NCBI RefSeq assembly: GCF_035083965.1
Contig: NC_089723.1
Location: 3,472,001 to 3,536,000, forward strand
DNA length: 64,000 nucleotides
Direction: 5' to 3'
Origin: Branchiostoma lanceolatum
Lineage: Eukaryota; Chordata; Leptocardii; Amphioxiformes; Branchiostomatidae
Made by a program: the position numbers and the translations under genes. Shown here one piece after another: positions 1 to 12,305 of this stretch. The notes under the pieces were generated by a model, which ran no database searches, had not been told where the DNA came from, and worked only from the letters and a program-made list of their open reading frames with translations. Every line of letters begins with the position of its first letter. Within the stretch, counting starts at the first letter, position 1.

Positions 1-340
1 ACCTTGACAGGCAGACCAGCTGTCTATGGACTATACCAAACTACTTTCAGGAAGGGGGTGTAAGTCTGTAATGCTGCAGTACCTAAAAATACTGCTAGGG
101 GACCCAAAATCATCATGTTTCATCAGGACCTTAGTAACTACCCACATACCAATATTCATAGAAATTAATCTAAAGGATCTTGAGTTATAAGTGCAAACAC
201 ACAAATACATTGTGTACATGTACGTGTACAATCAAAAACAGTACCACCATTCCCGGAGGTAATAAAATGCAGCGCAGGGTTGCACTTTTTCAAACGGCAT
301 GGTTGCATTTATTATATAATAAGCTGATAGATCAGTTTAC

Positions 341-2119
341 CTTGTAATTTCTTGGTGAAGCCTACATGGGTCCTCTGCATAAAACTTCACTCCAAAGTAC
401 AGTCGGTAGGGTGGGTCGGCTGCAGGAAAAAACAATAAAAACAAGATATCAAACCCGGAGGTTCAGCTGCAGTACCATAGCAAGCCACTAGGAGGTCCAA
501 AATCATAAATCATTTAGAGGTCTGAAGAAGACCTACCCACATACCAAGAATGAAGACAATCCATTTAGGCATTCTTGAGTTATACAATGTAATGTTCACA
601 CACATGTACAGACACACACACACACAAACGCTGTGCAAAATATAACCTTCTTGGCGAAGGTAATTAGTAAACTGAAACAGCTGACGACAAATGGTTCGAA
701 ATAACACAAATTCTTGGGGCAGGAATGTCCAAACTCTTATTGTTTATCTAAAGGATGTTTATTTAAAAGAAGTGGTATTTTGACCTTTACTTTCTGTAAA
801 GTATACAATTAACAGTCTGAAATACTGTAAATGCATTTACGTTTGTGTGGCTTTTATTTCGCGCTAAGGCAAAAGTGGAGTGTTCGCTGTGGTTTTCAGT
901 GTGTGAATGGAGTGTTCACAGTGGTTTTAAGTTCGCGGCAGCACTAAAGTTACATACTGCTACTGTGGACAAAAATGTTTTTGGTGCTGCTGGATTTCCA
1001 GAGCAAAAATATACCCCCATGGCTGAAGTGCCCAGACACCTTTGAAACAAAGGGTACTAGTTTGATATCACTCATTTTAAGTAACTTCGCTTTACAACAA
1101 TCACACGGATGCAACGTAAGCATTCTAGAAATACCCTCAACCCGACAATTGTCAGGACTAGCATATACAGAACAAGCATGTGCAAACAGACAATTGTCGG
1201 GCTCAGCAGGACTACATGGGGTTACGGTCACCGCGAAACCCGAACATAAAACCACCGCCAACATTTCTGCATTTACAGTAACAGATGGTGCAGTATGTGC
1301 ATGTACTCACTTTCCATCTGCTTGCTGATGGGTTTGGTTGGCTCCAGCCAGTGCTGTAACATAACATAACATAACATAACGTAACATTAATATTAAGGTC
1401 ACATTCATCTTATACTCCGAGTGTGTACCCTAAAATAATCCATACCCAAAAATAAACAGTCCTTGGTGTTGAGTGATGCGGTTATTCGCTTGCAGCTGGA
1501 AAGTGCGGGGAGTGACTAACTGCAGTTTGTAATTGCGATAAACAGGAATTGAATGGTTTCTGGTAGTTGGCAATTTTTTCACAGGCCTAAGGCCACGCCA
1601 ATTCAATTTGTTGCTTCCCGGAATAGCCTGTCCAGTTTTTCAAATTTTGAAGAAAAAAAATTGGGTCACTTTTCCCATTCACAAATTTTAACTCCCAATT
1701 TTACTAAAAAGTGTGGTCATATTGATCATAATTATGTTATAATTTTTCATTTTTTAAAAGTATTTCTCAATATCAACATAGCAAAAGGTAATTTTGTTAC
1801 TGAAATTATAGTTACTGTACTAGATCAAAGAAAGGGGTTCATTGCATAAATAAGCCATACAAAGCTAGAACTTGAATAATCCTCTTATTCTTTCTGTTTT
1901 ATAAACCCTTATCTTCACCCCAGACTATTTGAAAAAATATTGAAAAATCCGAGAATCAACAAATAAAATTGGTGTGGCCTTGACTAAGAAGAGAACAGAA
2001 GAAAAGTGACCCACCGTCTGGCCCTGGCTGTCCTGGTATCTCAGGCCGAAGAAGTCCTTCTCTAACAGGTGGAGCTTCTTGAAGACCAGATCCAGGAGAA
2101 GCTGCCCTTTACTGGACTT
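341..2119 (-). CDS. FERM-domain protein, three internal exons (partial gene)
   Basis: Three minus-strand exons join in frame: 2119-2015 (35 codons), 1353-1311 (14 codons plus 1 base) and 419-341 (2 bases, 25 codons, 2 bases). All have AG/GT junctions; the donors read GTGGGT, GTGAGT and GTAAAC. The first encodes [21 protein letters not shown] and YQDSQGQ. The second encodes [12 protein letters not shown]. The third encodes [20 protein letters not shown] and ends in EITR. This order is the canonical run from the FERM N-lobe into the F2 lobe of protein 4.1/FRMD/EPB41L-type membrane-cytoskeleton linkers. The member of the family cannot be decided from about 75 residues. The 5' exons should lie upstream (above 2119) but I could not find them. 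The rest of the FERM domain and the C-terminus lie beyond position 1. The introns contain short inverted-repeat elements. Confidence 0.87.
823..1280. repeat. Inverted-repeat element (TACTGTAAATGC ends)
   Basis: The segment begins TACTGTAAATGC and ends GCATTTACAGTA, with GTGGTTTTA / TAAAACCAC inside both arms. It sits in the FERM-gene intron between 419 and 1311. Related copies occur at about 3178-3403, 35740-35903, 61858-62036 and about 63455-63625, so it is a dispersed MITE-like family. No coding capacity. Confidence 0.7.
1359..1388. repeat. ATAAC microsatellite
   Basis: About five tandem ATAAC-type pentamers directly upstream (minus-strand sense) of the small FERM exon. Simple repeat only. 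Confidence 0.7.
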
Positions 2120-3177
2120 CTGTAGACCAATAAAGGATACCAAATGTATTGAAAGCTATCCAGATTATTCTTTTTCAGTCAAATGGAACAATACATTACA
2201 ATGACTTTCAGGCAGCTGATTTTGCTTAAGTACATATATATATACATCTGTAAGTACATGTAGTAACAAACTAACAATGCTAATTAAATCAATCTAATAC
2301 TTGAAAAAGGCGGTATCATTGTATAATCAAAGTAAATGTTTAAAAAAACTTACAGACTGTGAATGTACAATGTATAAACTAATACCTAGGATGCAAAACT
2401 TAGTTACATGACATTGTACTCTGTATGCAATTCTTAATCATAATGTTGGTAAACATATCTCCAAGTCGAAGTATGGTCAATGTCTGGCAAAACTTAGTTC
2501 AGGAAATCCATTTGAGGCTGGACATACAGTCAAACCTGCCTAAGAAGACCACTCAGGGGAACGATAAAATCTGGACCAGGTCTACATGTACGTGGACAGG
2601 TGGTCACTATAGTGTCAATGCAAAAAATGGCCACATCGTCCTTATGTAGAGGTAGCCACTTGCATGTACATGTAAGCAATCCTAAATGCCTTAAAAAGAC
2701 AGGGGCAACCCAAAAATTCCTAATCCATTATTGCAAAAATGTCCTACCTATGACATATCTTATTTGTTGAGTGCCCCCTCCCCCCTTTATTCCCTCTCTT
2801 TTATTGAATAAAAAAGCTATATCCTAGACTTTTTAATCCTCACATGGTTACAGAAAGGATAACCTCCTTGGTGACAGGCCAGTAATAAAGCCAATACCCG
2901 GCCTTGAATCTCTCTTTTAATATAACAGGAACAAAGTTTCCCGATTCGTGATTGAAATGTTTGTAAACATTCCTTTCAACTGTCTTCCTGCGGATATAAA
3001 GCATCGACAAAACAACCCCCCAGATAACAATTGACTGTGTTTGACAAGTGTCAAAGGTGTTCTACCGTTTACGCCCAACTGTGCGAGCTTTCCCTATTGC
3101 CATGGCTCTGGCATCCTTCAATACCACTCCTCAATACCAATTCATCAGCACAATCCTTTGCGTTACCACATATTGTA

Positions 3178-3403
3178 TATGCAGAAATGTTCGCGGTGGT
3201 TTTATGTTCGCGGTTTTCGCAGTGGACTCTTTAACACGAACTGAAAACCACTGCGAAAAGCCGTTCCATTGTGTGATTGTAGCATTACTAATTTACTTGT
3301 GTTTCAAATGTGAACTCAAAACCACCGCAAACACCGTCACGCCATTTTCTCCCTACCAGCTACCGCGAAATTAAATCCCCGCAAACATTTCTGCATTTAC
3401 AGT
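3178..3403. repeat. Second copy of the TACTGTAAATGC-type element
   Basis: Begins with TATGCAGAAATGTTCGCGG and ends with CATTTCTGCATTTACAGT. The arms carry the same GTGGTTTTATGTTCGCGG motif as the copy at 823-1280. No gene is seen in the surrounding 2120-4000 stretch. Confidence 0.65.
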
Positions 3404-4009
3404 CACAGTATGAGAAAGCATACTCATTATAATGAGCAATACAAGCAGCAGAGTACCTTTGAATGAAACTACTTTCACAAGATTTGGTTTCACATCCTGG
3501 TCTTGCCTTATACAGTTCACTTCTACAGAATAACAACCACTGAACCTTGAAAAATAAACCTTCAATTCAAAGAATTTGACTCACTGGAATTTTCTACCGA
3601 ATCCCTCTTTACCAAGTGAACTCAGATGACCTTTCATGCTATAAAACCACTGTACATTTTAAAATGCACCACTTTTTAAAAAAAAATTAAGGAAGAAATC
3701 AAATGTTCAAAGGTACAACGAACAGTTTTAGAGACAAAATCTTTTAATAAGTTTTATGAGGTTCCAAACTATGGTATAAAACTATTTGCCTATTGAAAGT
3801 CAAAAGAAATACCACTGCCTGCCATCAAAACAAACTTGAACTGAAAACCAGATGCCACCCCCCCCCCCCAAGCTGGTCTCCTCCAAAGCACTTCAATATG
3901 GTAAAGTCGACCTTTTGTAACAAGAGGTCCAAAAAGGCAGATGTAACAAATTGGCATGAAATTTGATTATAGATCAGTACTATTGAGAGCACAGAGGAAA
4001 ACTTTCATC

Positions 4010-4640
4010 AGCTTTTTGCCTGACAAACCACTTTCATTTGCATTGTAATTCTATTACATGTAGTTCTGATTATGAAGGGGACAAGCTGTCATAATTGTGG
4101 TCTACATAATTAAGTTAACAGGATGTCAGTTTTGAAAAATGATGTTCAATGATGCTTTTTGTCTGACAAATATCTACATTTGCATTGTTCTAATATCTAC
4201 ATTTGCATTCAAATATCTACATTTGCATTGTTATTCCATTACTTTCTGTTGTAGGCAAGTAAAATTGATTATGAAGGGGACAAGCTGTCATGATTATGTT
4301 TTACATAAAGGTAACAGAATGTCAGTTTTGAAAAATGATGCTCAGCATCTTTTTGTCTGACAAATTTCTACATTTGCGTTGTAACATTAGTTTCTTTTAC
4401 ACGCTGAGTTAAAATCGATTATGAAGAGGACAAGCTGTCATAATTGTGGTCTACATACATATGTAATTAAGTCAACAAAATGTCAGTTTTGAAAAAGGAC
4501 GTTCAACAGCTCTTTGTCTGATAAATATCTACATTTGCATTGTAACTACATTAGTTTCAGTTACACGCTGAGTTAAAATCGATTACGGAGGGGACAATAT
4601 GTCATAATTATGGTTTACATAATTAAGTTATGACAGTTAT
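4010..4640. repeat. Four-unit tandem repeat, about 150-190 bp per unit
   Basis: The string ATCTACATTTGCATTG, then GATTATGAAGGGGACAAGCTGTCATAATT-like sequence, then ATGTCAGTTTTGAAAAA recurs with substitutions and small indels from about 4020 to 4640. The first unit boundary is imprecise. Short open frames here are by-products of the repeat. Confidence 0.7.
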
Positions 4641-5301
4641 GAATGATACAAACGACAGATGGTCTCCGCAAAGATTCCAGCGGGACCTCCCTGTTGGACA
4701 ACCTCTGGCCTTTCTAATTCTTCAAATGGCTTATTTTGAGAGGAAAATGCGAGAGTATGAATAATAATTAAGGCTGAAAGGACTGAATTAAAAGATTGCC
4801 TCATAGGTTACTGCCATTGATTCTGTTGTGTCTGGCATTTGCATGACAGAATTGGCATATAGACTGAGAAAGAGAATAATATCATATTAGTAGAGAAATT
4901 GTAACACTAAGGTGTTCACGGATCAAATTTTCAACGACCACTGTCACCTTCTTCAGGATCAGAAATTTCTTTTTGCGAGGATTTCATTTCGTGGTAGGTC
5001 AGTGAAAAGTAGCGTTTAGGCTTGTGGTCAATGCACAAAAACAAAAGGTATATCAACCACTGCAAATATTTAGAGATTTACTATAGAATCAATTGATTCA
5101 CACCAGCTAGTTTCTCCCATCTGAAAACCATCACATTATCTCTGTCAGTTTCACAGTGCTGCACAGTAGCTTCCTACACCAGCTTTGTTGACACAAGGCT
5201 CTGACCCTTACAACAGATAACACCCAAAATAGCTCTAATCCTATCTACATGCAGGTGGCACCAATCAGTGTCCCCCTCTCTGTTTCAAACTGTCTTTCTT
5301 C

Positions 5302-5659
5302 TGCACCCAAAATTGGAGCTGTGCACCTAATTTTTGACTGTCGGTGCACCAGTGCACCTAGATATTTTTGCACTCTACAGGGTAAAGGTTCTCTTGTACA
5401 CTAGCGTACATGTAAGTATCAGAAAAAAATATAACCTTTTGTTGTACTTTATTTGATGCATTGCTTGGTTGAAATTTGAAATCCGGATAGAATACAGATT
5501 GAAGAGAGGCAGTAGCGTCAAACTCATGTTTTGTTGACATTCAACTTTATTTCATGTGGTGCACTCACTCAAATTTTTTTCTGTGCACCTAATTTTTTTT
5601 GGGTTGGGTGCACCAGTGCACCTATTTGAAGTATTTCCAAAAATGAATTTCGAGCCCTG
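5302..5659. repeat. Truncated CAGGGCTCGAAAT-family MITE
   Basis: Ends ATTTCGAGCCCTG and shares GTGCACCTAATTTTTGACTG, GGTGCACCAGTGCACC and the AACCTTTTGTTGTACTTTATTTGATG segment with the copies at 9397-9800 and 25178-26031. Its left end is not recognisable, so it looks 5'-truncated. Confidence 0.7.
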
Positions 5660-6586
5660 CATGTACAGGTGAATTAGCCCACCCAGGTCTGCTTGTGTAT
5701 GCATGCTGGGTTTTGTCTCCTGTTTGGAGCAGTTTGGGGTAAAAGATAACATCTAGTACCCAAGCCCTGACCTTTTGACCTCCTGGTGTCTTGCTGTGCA
5801 TGTGTCAAGCCCCCAAGTTGGAGATAGACTGATGGCTCACTTACTGCTTCTTGAAAACCCAATTCAGCAATATAAGACTTTGATTTCTAACTACAGTAGA
5901 AGAAAATACCAAGAAAATGATAAAATGCGAGTTACGTGTACTTATTTAAGATGCCTCCAATAAAGTTTGACATTCCACGCGAAAAGAATTAATGTACGGT
6001 ATGCCGGTACGTTTTTGTATCAAACTTTATAACAAATGTGCTAGCCCTGATATACAAAGCCTATTACAGCTCCCGAGTCTCTTCTGTCCTTTCCGCAAAT
6101 GGTAAATGTATTTGTGTAGAGTACTGTAGAAGAGACTCTGGAGCTAATATGCCTGTAATAGCTTCAAATCTACAGGTGAGAGTTCAAAGTAAAACAGTGT
6201 GACTTTGTGGTACATGTAAATGATGGGTGGACGCAGATTTTCCTTCTTCCAAAGAAAAACACTTCAGCTGAAAGTTAAACAACTGTCAAGAAGGTGCAAT
6301 TGAACCTTCCGGAAAACCTCAACAATGTCCCGCGAGGAGGGTTCAAAGCCGCAGGACAGACCGGGTAATTCAGGGGGGAAATATTTGGAGAGCGTTCTCC
6401 ATTTACTAGACAAGCAGGCTGGGACAACAAGGCCCTCCCCTTCACTGTAGCTGGGTTTGATCAGCCTGGCTGTGTGAGTAAACATGATGGGGAGGACAAC
6501 ATTGTTAGAGAGGCATAGATCACTGCAAAGTGGTGGCTGCTGTGTATTAGCACCGTCATACCTCACTTCTATTGCAACTTGTTTAA

Positions 6587-7096
6587 AGGCATCCAGAGCA
6601 TTTTATAAGGCTTGAAACTTGAATTGAAAAAAAAAGACCTCCAATTTCTAACTTAATTTCTACACATAGTACGTTTCAATAACGCTATAACATTACATAT
6701 CGACATTAAAGGAGCAAAGATACAATGTCATTGTGTGGTGAGAACTGATAGAAAATCCAAGCCCTCTTTGACTGATCCTGACTGTCCGTCACAATTAGCG
6801 GTTTGACCAATGAGAGAGTGACTGCATGTCTGCCAAATATTTGTAGTTTTATGTTTTGATTTTGCATTTCTAAGTTTTGACGGAGGTGGGCGGGGCTATG
6901 GTATCGGTCTATTTACACTAGGCGCGTGAAACTAAAAGATTACCATGTAGCTTAATTTTGTGCCGCTTTTGAGCACTTTTGATAAGAAATCCGCACGCAA
7001 ATGTGGTTAACAGTGGCATTAAATGACAATTTCATAAAGATTACGGCAAATATAATATTTCCAGTTTTCAAGCCTCATAAAATGCTCTGGGTGCCT
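6587..7096. mobile_element. TTAA-flanked nonautonomous element (510 bp)
   Basis: TTAA occurs at 6583-6586 and 7097-7100. The ends are AGGCATCCAGAGCATTTTAT and its near-complement ATAAAATGCTCTGGGTGCCT. The interior, including GACGGAGGTGGGCG and GCACTTTTGATAAGA, recurs in the opposite orientation at 63633-64000, confirming a dispersed family. No coding capacity. TTAA duplication is typical of piggyBac and Kolobok elements; assignment between these is not possible here. Confidence 0.8.
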
Positions 7097-7777
7097 TTAA
7101 GGCTATGCCAAAATTGACCAAGATGTAGATATTTCCGTATTTTCATGATGTCTTGTCATTATATCATAATCATTATGTCTGATGTTATGGGTTGACAAAA
7201 AGAGTAGAAACTGGCCAATAGAGAAATTAGAGAAAATTATTTGCTTGAGCAGTTAGCTGCCATTCGGGATTTACATCTATCAAGTACCACTAGTCACTAC
7301 AGAAACAAATCATGGCTGACAAAAGCTTTAAAAAGTGCCTCCCCGTAATAAAACTAGCTTACAATGTTATATAGCTTATTTTTTCATATGGAATCTAAGT
7401 AAAATTGGAGCTTATAAGACAGACTAATATGACCGTGACATTTCCTCCCCAAAAATGAAATGTTATGCATGAGATACTTGAGCACTGATTAAAAAGGTAA
7501 CTATGGTTGGAAAGTGCATAATTATTATTTATCTTTGAGATCAAAGGGTTGCCGGATTGTCCTCCAATTTAGTTTCAAACAGGCTAGCCCTAAGGGCATT
7601 TACAAACATAGCCCTTTTGACAATTAAATCCAACAGACAATTTAGGTATTACTGGTACAGTTGTTCATTGCAAAGGCACAATACAAGCATAGCCCATATT
7701 GGGAACTAGATCCAATAGACAATTGGTGTACTAGTATTACTGGTGCAGTTGTTCATTGCAATGTAAAGGAATCTTGT

Positions 7778-8020
7778 CAGGGCTGTCTCCAACTTTAAAT
7801 TTTTTTCTGCCCAATCCCACTGATTATTTGAGATTCAATGTTTTAATTTTCGTAGTTAAATCTGTCATCTTAAGCCTACAAAAATGTATTTTCATCAATT
7901 CTATGTCAAGAAGTTCCAATTTTAGGGACGGACAGAGTGACATTTTTTCTGTCCCGACATTGCCGACAAGCAAATTTCCATCCTGGGATGTACGGAGGGA
8001 CGGGTCCTGGAGACAGCCCT
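7778..8020. repeat. MITE with CAGGGCTGTCTCC ends, copy 1
   Basis: The left end is CAGGGCTGTCTCCA and the right end TGGAGACAGCCCT, with AGCAAATTTCCATCC near the right end. Two further copies lie at about 8891-9196 and 11656-11896. Any open frame inside is not a gene. Confidence 0.75.
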
Positions 8021-8145
8021 AAATCTTGGCATCTTTCTCTGAGTGCTGAATTCTTAGATTTTGGGCCCCTGGCAGACTCAGCAGTAACCCCTAATACTTT
8101 ACTATGATATGGCCTCCGTCGGTCAGTATTGACCATGGTAAAATC

Positions 8146-8622
8146 CTAATTCACAACAGCCCTACAGCATCGACTATGGCTAAACAGCCCTATACGAGAA
8201 TGGCAGTCTCTGCAACAAAAATCACATCTGTAAGCTGACTCAGTTCTGTTGCAAAGCTCTTTTCTGCGGATCCGCTTTTCTTCTGAGCTTTCCCCTAATA
8301 CTCCACTCCAGGTATTATTGGCGACGCAAGATAGAGTCCCCTTTGATGAAAAAGACTCCCGCTGCACAAACTGAAATGCCCGTAGCTTTGGGGAGGAAAG
8401 AATACAGAAGATCGACCCATTCAGCAGAATGGGAGGGTATAAATCATCATAAATCGCATAGCCCCTGCTAGCTGTAGTCTCCAGAGTTCTTTGTTCCACA
8501 CTTCTTCGCTTGGCCTCATTAGTCCCAGTAATGACGGTATCAGAAGCGCTGTCACATGAGGAATGCACGGATTTATCTACACTGGCTTTCTGATGCCAGG
8601 TGTTAGCACTGGTTTCTCTCAA
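8146..8622 (-). pseudogene. LINE C-terminal remnant (reverse-transcriptase polyprotein tail)
   Basis: An open minus-strand frame ends in a cysteine-rich tail YRCDFCCRDCHSRIGLFSH followed by SRCC. This matches the C-x2-C...SRIGL.SH..C pattern at the end of many animal non-LTR retrotransposon ORF2 proteins. Upstream, a TW...A.vDksvhss segment recalls the W...A.DR..WR spacer of the same proteins. No RT catalytic motifs remain, so this is a 3' fragment. The middle, from about 8290 to 8480, reads less like the family and may be degraded or inserted. Confidence 0.55.
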
Positions 8623-8890
8623 CTTGAGGGAAAGGGAATCTCGAAACTTCTGCGTTGGACTTGTACTCAGTTGATTGATGCTCCTGTCTTTTGCTTTTTG
8701 TTCTCATTGATGATTGAAGAAAGAAAGACGTCTTTCAAGACTTCAGCCAGTCTGACTGACCATAGCTTTGAAAGTCCCTGTGTCAGTGATGATAATGGCA
8801 ACTACTCTCCAAGCAGAGGTTTGGTGGGGAAGATTGTGACCTTCTTGATATCTTTTTTTTTTTCCGCAGAGAGAAAACAGGGCACATACA

Positions 8891-9196
8891 AGGCTGTCTC
8901 CAGCTTTCAATTTTTGTCCATTCCACTCACTGTTTGGGAGTCTATGTTGTCAATTTTCATTGTTAAATCGGTTCAATTCTAACCTTACGAAAATACATTT
9001 CAATCAATTTCATGTAACAAACTTTTATATATATATAAATGGTTTATTCAGGAATTGACACATACAGAAATTAAAACAGCATTGCAGCAGATGTTACCTT
9101 TTTAAAGATCTTTCTTGTGTATCAGGAAAAAATCTAATCTGTTCCAACAAGCAAATTTCCACCCCAGGACAGAGAGACAGGTGCTGGAAACTGCCC
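8891..9196. repeat. MITE with AGGCTGTCTCCAG ends, copy 2
   Basis: Same family as 7778-8020: GGCTGTCTCCAGCTTTCAAT at the left and GCAAATTTCCACC...AACTGCCCT at the right. It carries a central insertion with a TATATATATA tract and an extra stretch of about 90 bp. Confidence 0.65.
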
Positions 9197-9239
9197 TGGG
9201 CTGGGCATACGATAAGGAGGTCACAATCTTCCCCACCAA

Positions 9240-9956
9240 CCTCTGCTTGGAGAGTAAATGCCAACTGCTCTTGTAAGAAGAGGAAGGCATTTACCATCAA
9301 AGCTGTCCATAAACTTTATGAAGTAGACCTGATAATGAGAAACCCTCCCCCACATCAACAAGAGGAAGCGCCTACTGTGTGGGTACAGCTAGCAGTCAGG
9401 GCACGAAATACTGGGTGCATGTGCACCTTTGTGTACCCAAAATTGGAGCTGTGCACCTAATTTTTGACTGTGGGTGCACCAGTGCACTTAGATATTTTTG
9501 TACACTATAGGGTAACAGTTCTCTTGTACACTAGCATACAGAATATTCTTGAAATGTAAGTATAAGAAAAAGCAATTAACCTTTTGTTGTACTTTATTTG
9601 ATGTATTGCTTGGTTGAAATTTGACATCTGGATAGAATTACAGACTGAAGTTCTTAACTAAAGGTGGCAGTAGTGTCAAACTTATGTTTTGCTGACATAC
9701 AACTTTATCTTATTTGGTGCACCCAAATTTTTTTCTGTGCACCTAATTGTTTTGGTTGGGTGCACCTACATGTATCTCCAAAACGGAATTTCGAGCCCTG
9801 CTCGGAGAGTAAATGCCAACTGCTCTTGTAAGAAGACAAACTCTGGAAGTTTTACGATCAAAGCTGTCCATAAACTTTATGAAGTAGACCTGATAATGAG
9901 AACCCCTCCCCTAAATCAACAAGAGGAAGCGCCTACTGTGTGGGTGCAGCTAGCAG
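9240..9956. repeat. Duplicated 155-bp segment flanking a CAGGGC MITE
   Basis: The sequence from about 9245 to 9395 (TTGGAGAGTAAATGCCAACTG ... GTACAGCTAGCAGT) is repeated at about 9804 to 9956 with few differences. Between the copies lies a MITE at 9397-9800 with ends CAGGGCACGAAAT and ATTTCGAGCCCTG. Confidence 0.75.
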
Positions 9957-10172
9957 TGAATTGCTGGATTAAATAGGATTAAACTAAATCCCTGTAGATA
10001 AGGAAAGTAACAGATTATCAGGACCATCAGTTTGTTTGTTTTGGAGATAGCCTCGAAATGCTGCTTTCAAATATTAGAGATATTTTTGAGGTATCGAATT
10101 CTAGCCCTAGGAGGAATAGTAATTTGTGTGGCCTAGTTTTTTGACTAAATTATTATTCTAACCACCAATCAT

Positions 10173-10282
10173 TAGCCTGGTTTCAACCAAGCCCCGTGTC
10201 CGCCCGCCGCCTGTAACGGCTATCCACCCGCGGGGAGGGGAGAGAAACCCCCGGACAGCTGGAGTTTGCGTTATACAGACTA
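10173..10282. mobile_element. 110-bp TAGCCTG...CAGACTA MITE with 9-bp target duplication
   Basis: The element starts TAGCCTGGTTTCAACC and ends TTATACAGACTA. It is flanked by a perfect 9-bp direct repeat ACCAATCAT at 10164-10172 and 10283-10291. A nearly identical copy at 13250-13362 also has a perfect but different 9-bp duplication. Nine-base duplications are typical of Mutator-like (MULE) elements. Confidence 0.88.
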
Positions 10283-11655
10283 ACCAATCATCAGAGCACA
10301 AAGTAGCAGGTCAAAGCAAGGACCAAAAGTCATTTTTAACCTAATAATACCAATCAAAGGATCATGCAATGTTGCCAAGAGCTAGCAACTTGTTTCTCCC
10401 TTTGAAAAACTCAAGTGTTCAATTTTTTCACTCCTCTTGAAACAAGAAGAACTAATCAGTAAAAACCTATTTTGACAGTAATTATATTTAAGACATTTAC
10501 ATTCCTTCAAGCACTTCCAGTGTGCACTTTGAAACTATTACATCAATTAAAGAAATCCTTCAATAGATAAAGCGCATTTTTTTTATAGAGGCTGGAAACC
10601 ATCACTTCTGCACTATCTTTTCTTTCTATTCAAAGCTTTTTAATCGCTTTTTATAAGATAACGATGTCAAAATAGCAGTTCAACCACACCACATTATTTG
10701 TGGTCGGATTATTTAGGTGAAAAAGACGGACACTATCTTGTGTCACTGAGGATAACCAGTTAGGCCAAAGCAAACAAATATCATTTCTCAGACTTGTCAA
10801 AATAAACAGAGGCAACTATTACAATGTGAAAACTTACTGCCATGTATGGTGCACGTACCTACATACATGTAGGCGATTTTGCCAGTAGCAGTTAATCGTA
10901 TAATTTGACTATCGAATTATATTTCTCGGATAATTTCGCATACATGTGTTATGTACATTTGTACCAGTGGTGACGATTATATTACGAAACTACTCTAAGT
11001 TGTAGGGTGAAAAGCGGCGCTTACAATTTTTACCTTAGATTCTTCATGTTGTCTAAGAAACAAGTGATTTCATTGAAGAGGCCTTGGCATACAGAAAATA
11101 TCAATAAAGAAGCGTGCCGAAACCATGAGGTTACAATGCATGTTTTTGACAAGAAATTCTTTAGTCTAACCTGCAATAACAATAGAGAAAACCACAGTAT
11201 TCATACAACGTTTATGACAGTGAATGCAATATGTGTGAGAGGATTATATTGGGACGGTAGCAAAGCAAGCACACCTGCGCTGTTAAAGGTTCCTTTTATA
11301 GCATAAAGATGTGTCATTTCATTATATTCAAAATTGGCACACCTTTCAGTTGTAGATACAATTCTACAATAAGAGGATAGGTATATCTTTGTCAAAAACA
11401 AACTACCAGTAAAGAAAACAGTTAAAAGGTATGCTTTTGATTTTTTAAATGGTAATGTAAAACATATTCAACCTTTTACTTCCTTTGACTTTGAAGCTTG
11501 AGAATCAAAATATTTAACACATTTTTCACTGAAGTTGATATAAGGTAGGCTGTTAAACATCAGTCGGTACCAAGCTGCAGCCTTCTTAGCAGGCTCTAAC
11601 TTAGAGTTTCTTGAGATTTCTTCACCTTTTTTCACTTTGACAGAAAGGTCTAATA

Positions 11656-11896
11656 AGAGCCCTGTACAAACTCCTGTTTCCAGCTTGTGATTTTTTTCCA
11701 TCCCACTCATTGTTTGGGAGTCAATGTTGCTAAACTTCGTTGTTAAATCTGTCGTTTTAAGCTTACAAAAATACATTTTCATCAATTTCCTGTCATGAAG
11801 TTCAGATTTTTTGGATGGATGGAGTGAATTTTTTTTCTGTCCCAACAAGCAAATTTCCATCCCTGGACTGAGGGATGGGTCCTGGAGACAGCCCTG
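11656..11896. repeat. MITE with TGGAGACAGCCCTG end, copy 3
   Basis: Third copy of the 7778-8020 family: CATCCCACTCATTGTTTGGG..., AGCAAATTTCCATCC... and CCTGGAGACAGCCCTG at the right end. The left terminus is degraded. Confidence 0.65.
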
Positions 11897-12019
11897 TTAA
11901 CCAAACCCAACTCAAACTTTACACGCACCTTGGTAAGTAAGAATGTTCTCCAGACCTAGAGTAAAATATCTGTGGTGTTTTGCATGCCTGGAGGTCAAGT
12001 GTCCACCTGATCCCTACCC

Positions 12020-12305
12020 TTTGCAGTGAGAGTGAAGCAAAACAACTCCAGCCAGCATGTGTATACTCTCCAAGCAGACGTTTGGCTCTGGCTTGTTTTT
12101 GTCGTCTTTTTAGGCTTTTGGTCGGGCTTTCGATGTTGTCCCGTTTTCTTTATGTCGCCAAGCCACCAAGAACATGGCACAAAATGTAAATCCTAACAAT
12201 AACGCTTATAAAGACGACAAAAACAAGCCAAAGGTGAACCTCTGCTTGGAGAGTGCACACATGCCCGCTAGGTTGTTTTGCTTCGCCCTCTCTCCTAAAG
12301 GGTAA
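12020..12305. repeat. Foldback element, CTCTCCAAGCAGA arms
   Basis: The core 12065-12254 has arms ACTCTCCAAGCAGACGTTTG / CAAAGGTGAACCTCTGCTTG followed by GAGAGT, and an inner arm pair around GGCTTGTTTTTGTCGTCT. Outer arms extend the fold: CCCTTTGCAGTGAGAGTGAAG against CTTCGCCCTCTCTCCTAAAG, and GAAGCAAAACAAC against GTTGTTTTGCTTC. Related ends occur near 8811, 9241 and 12315. Confidence 0.75.

Noticed and set aside
6264..6566. 100-codon minus-strand frame with varied composition (SKWRTLSKYFPPELPGLSC)
   Set aside because: It looks mildly coding and could be a terminal exon, but the upstream acceptor is poor, no partner exon was found, and it borders a TTAA element. Left unresolved.
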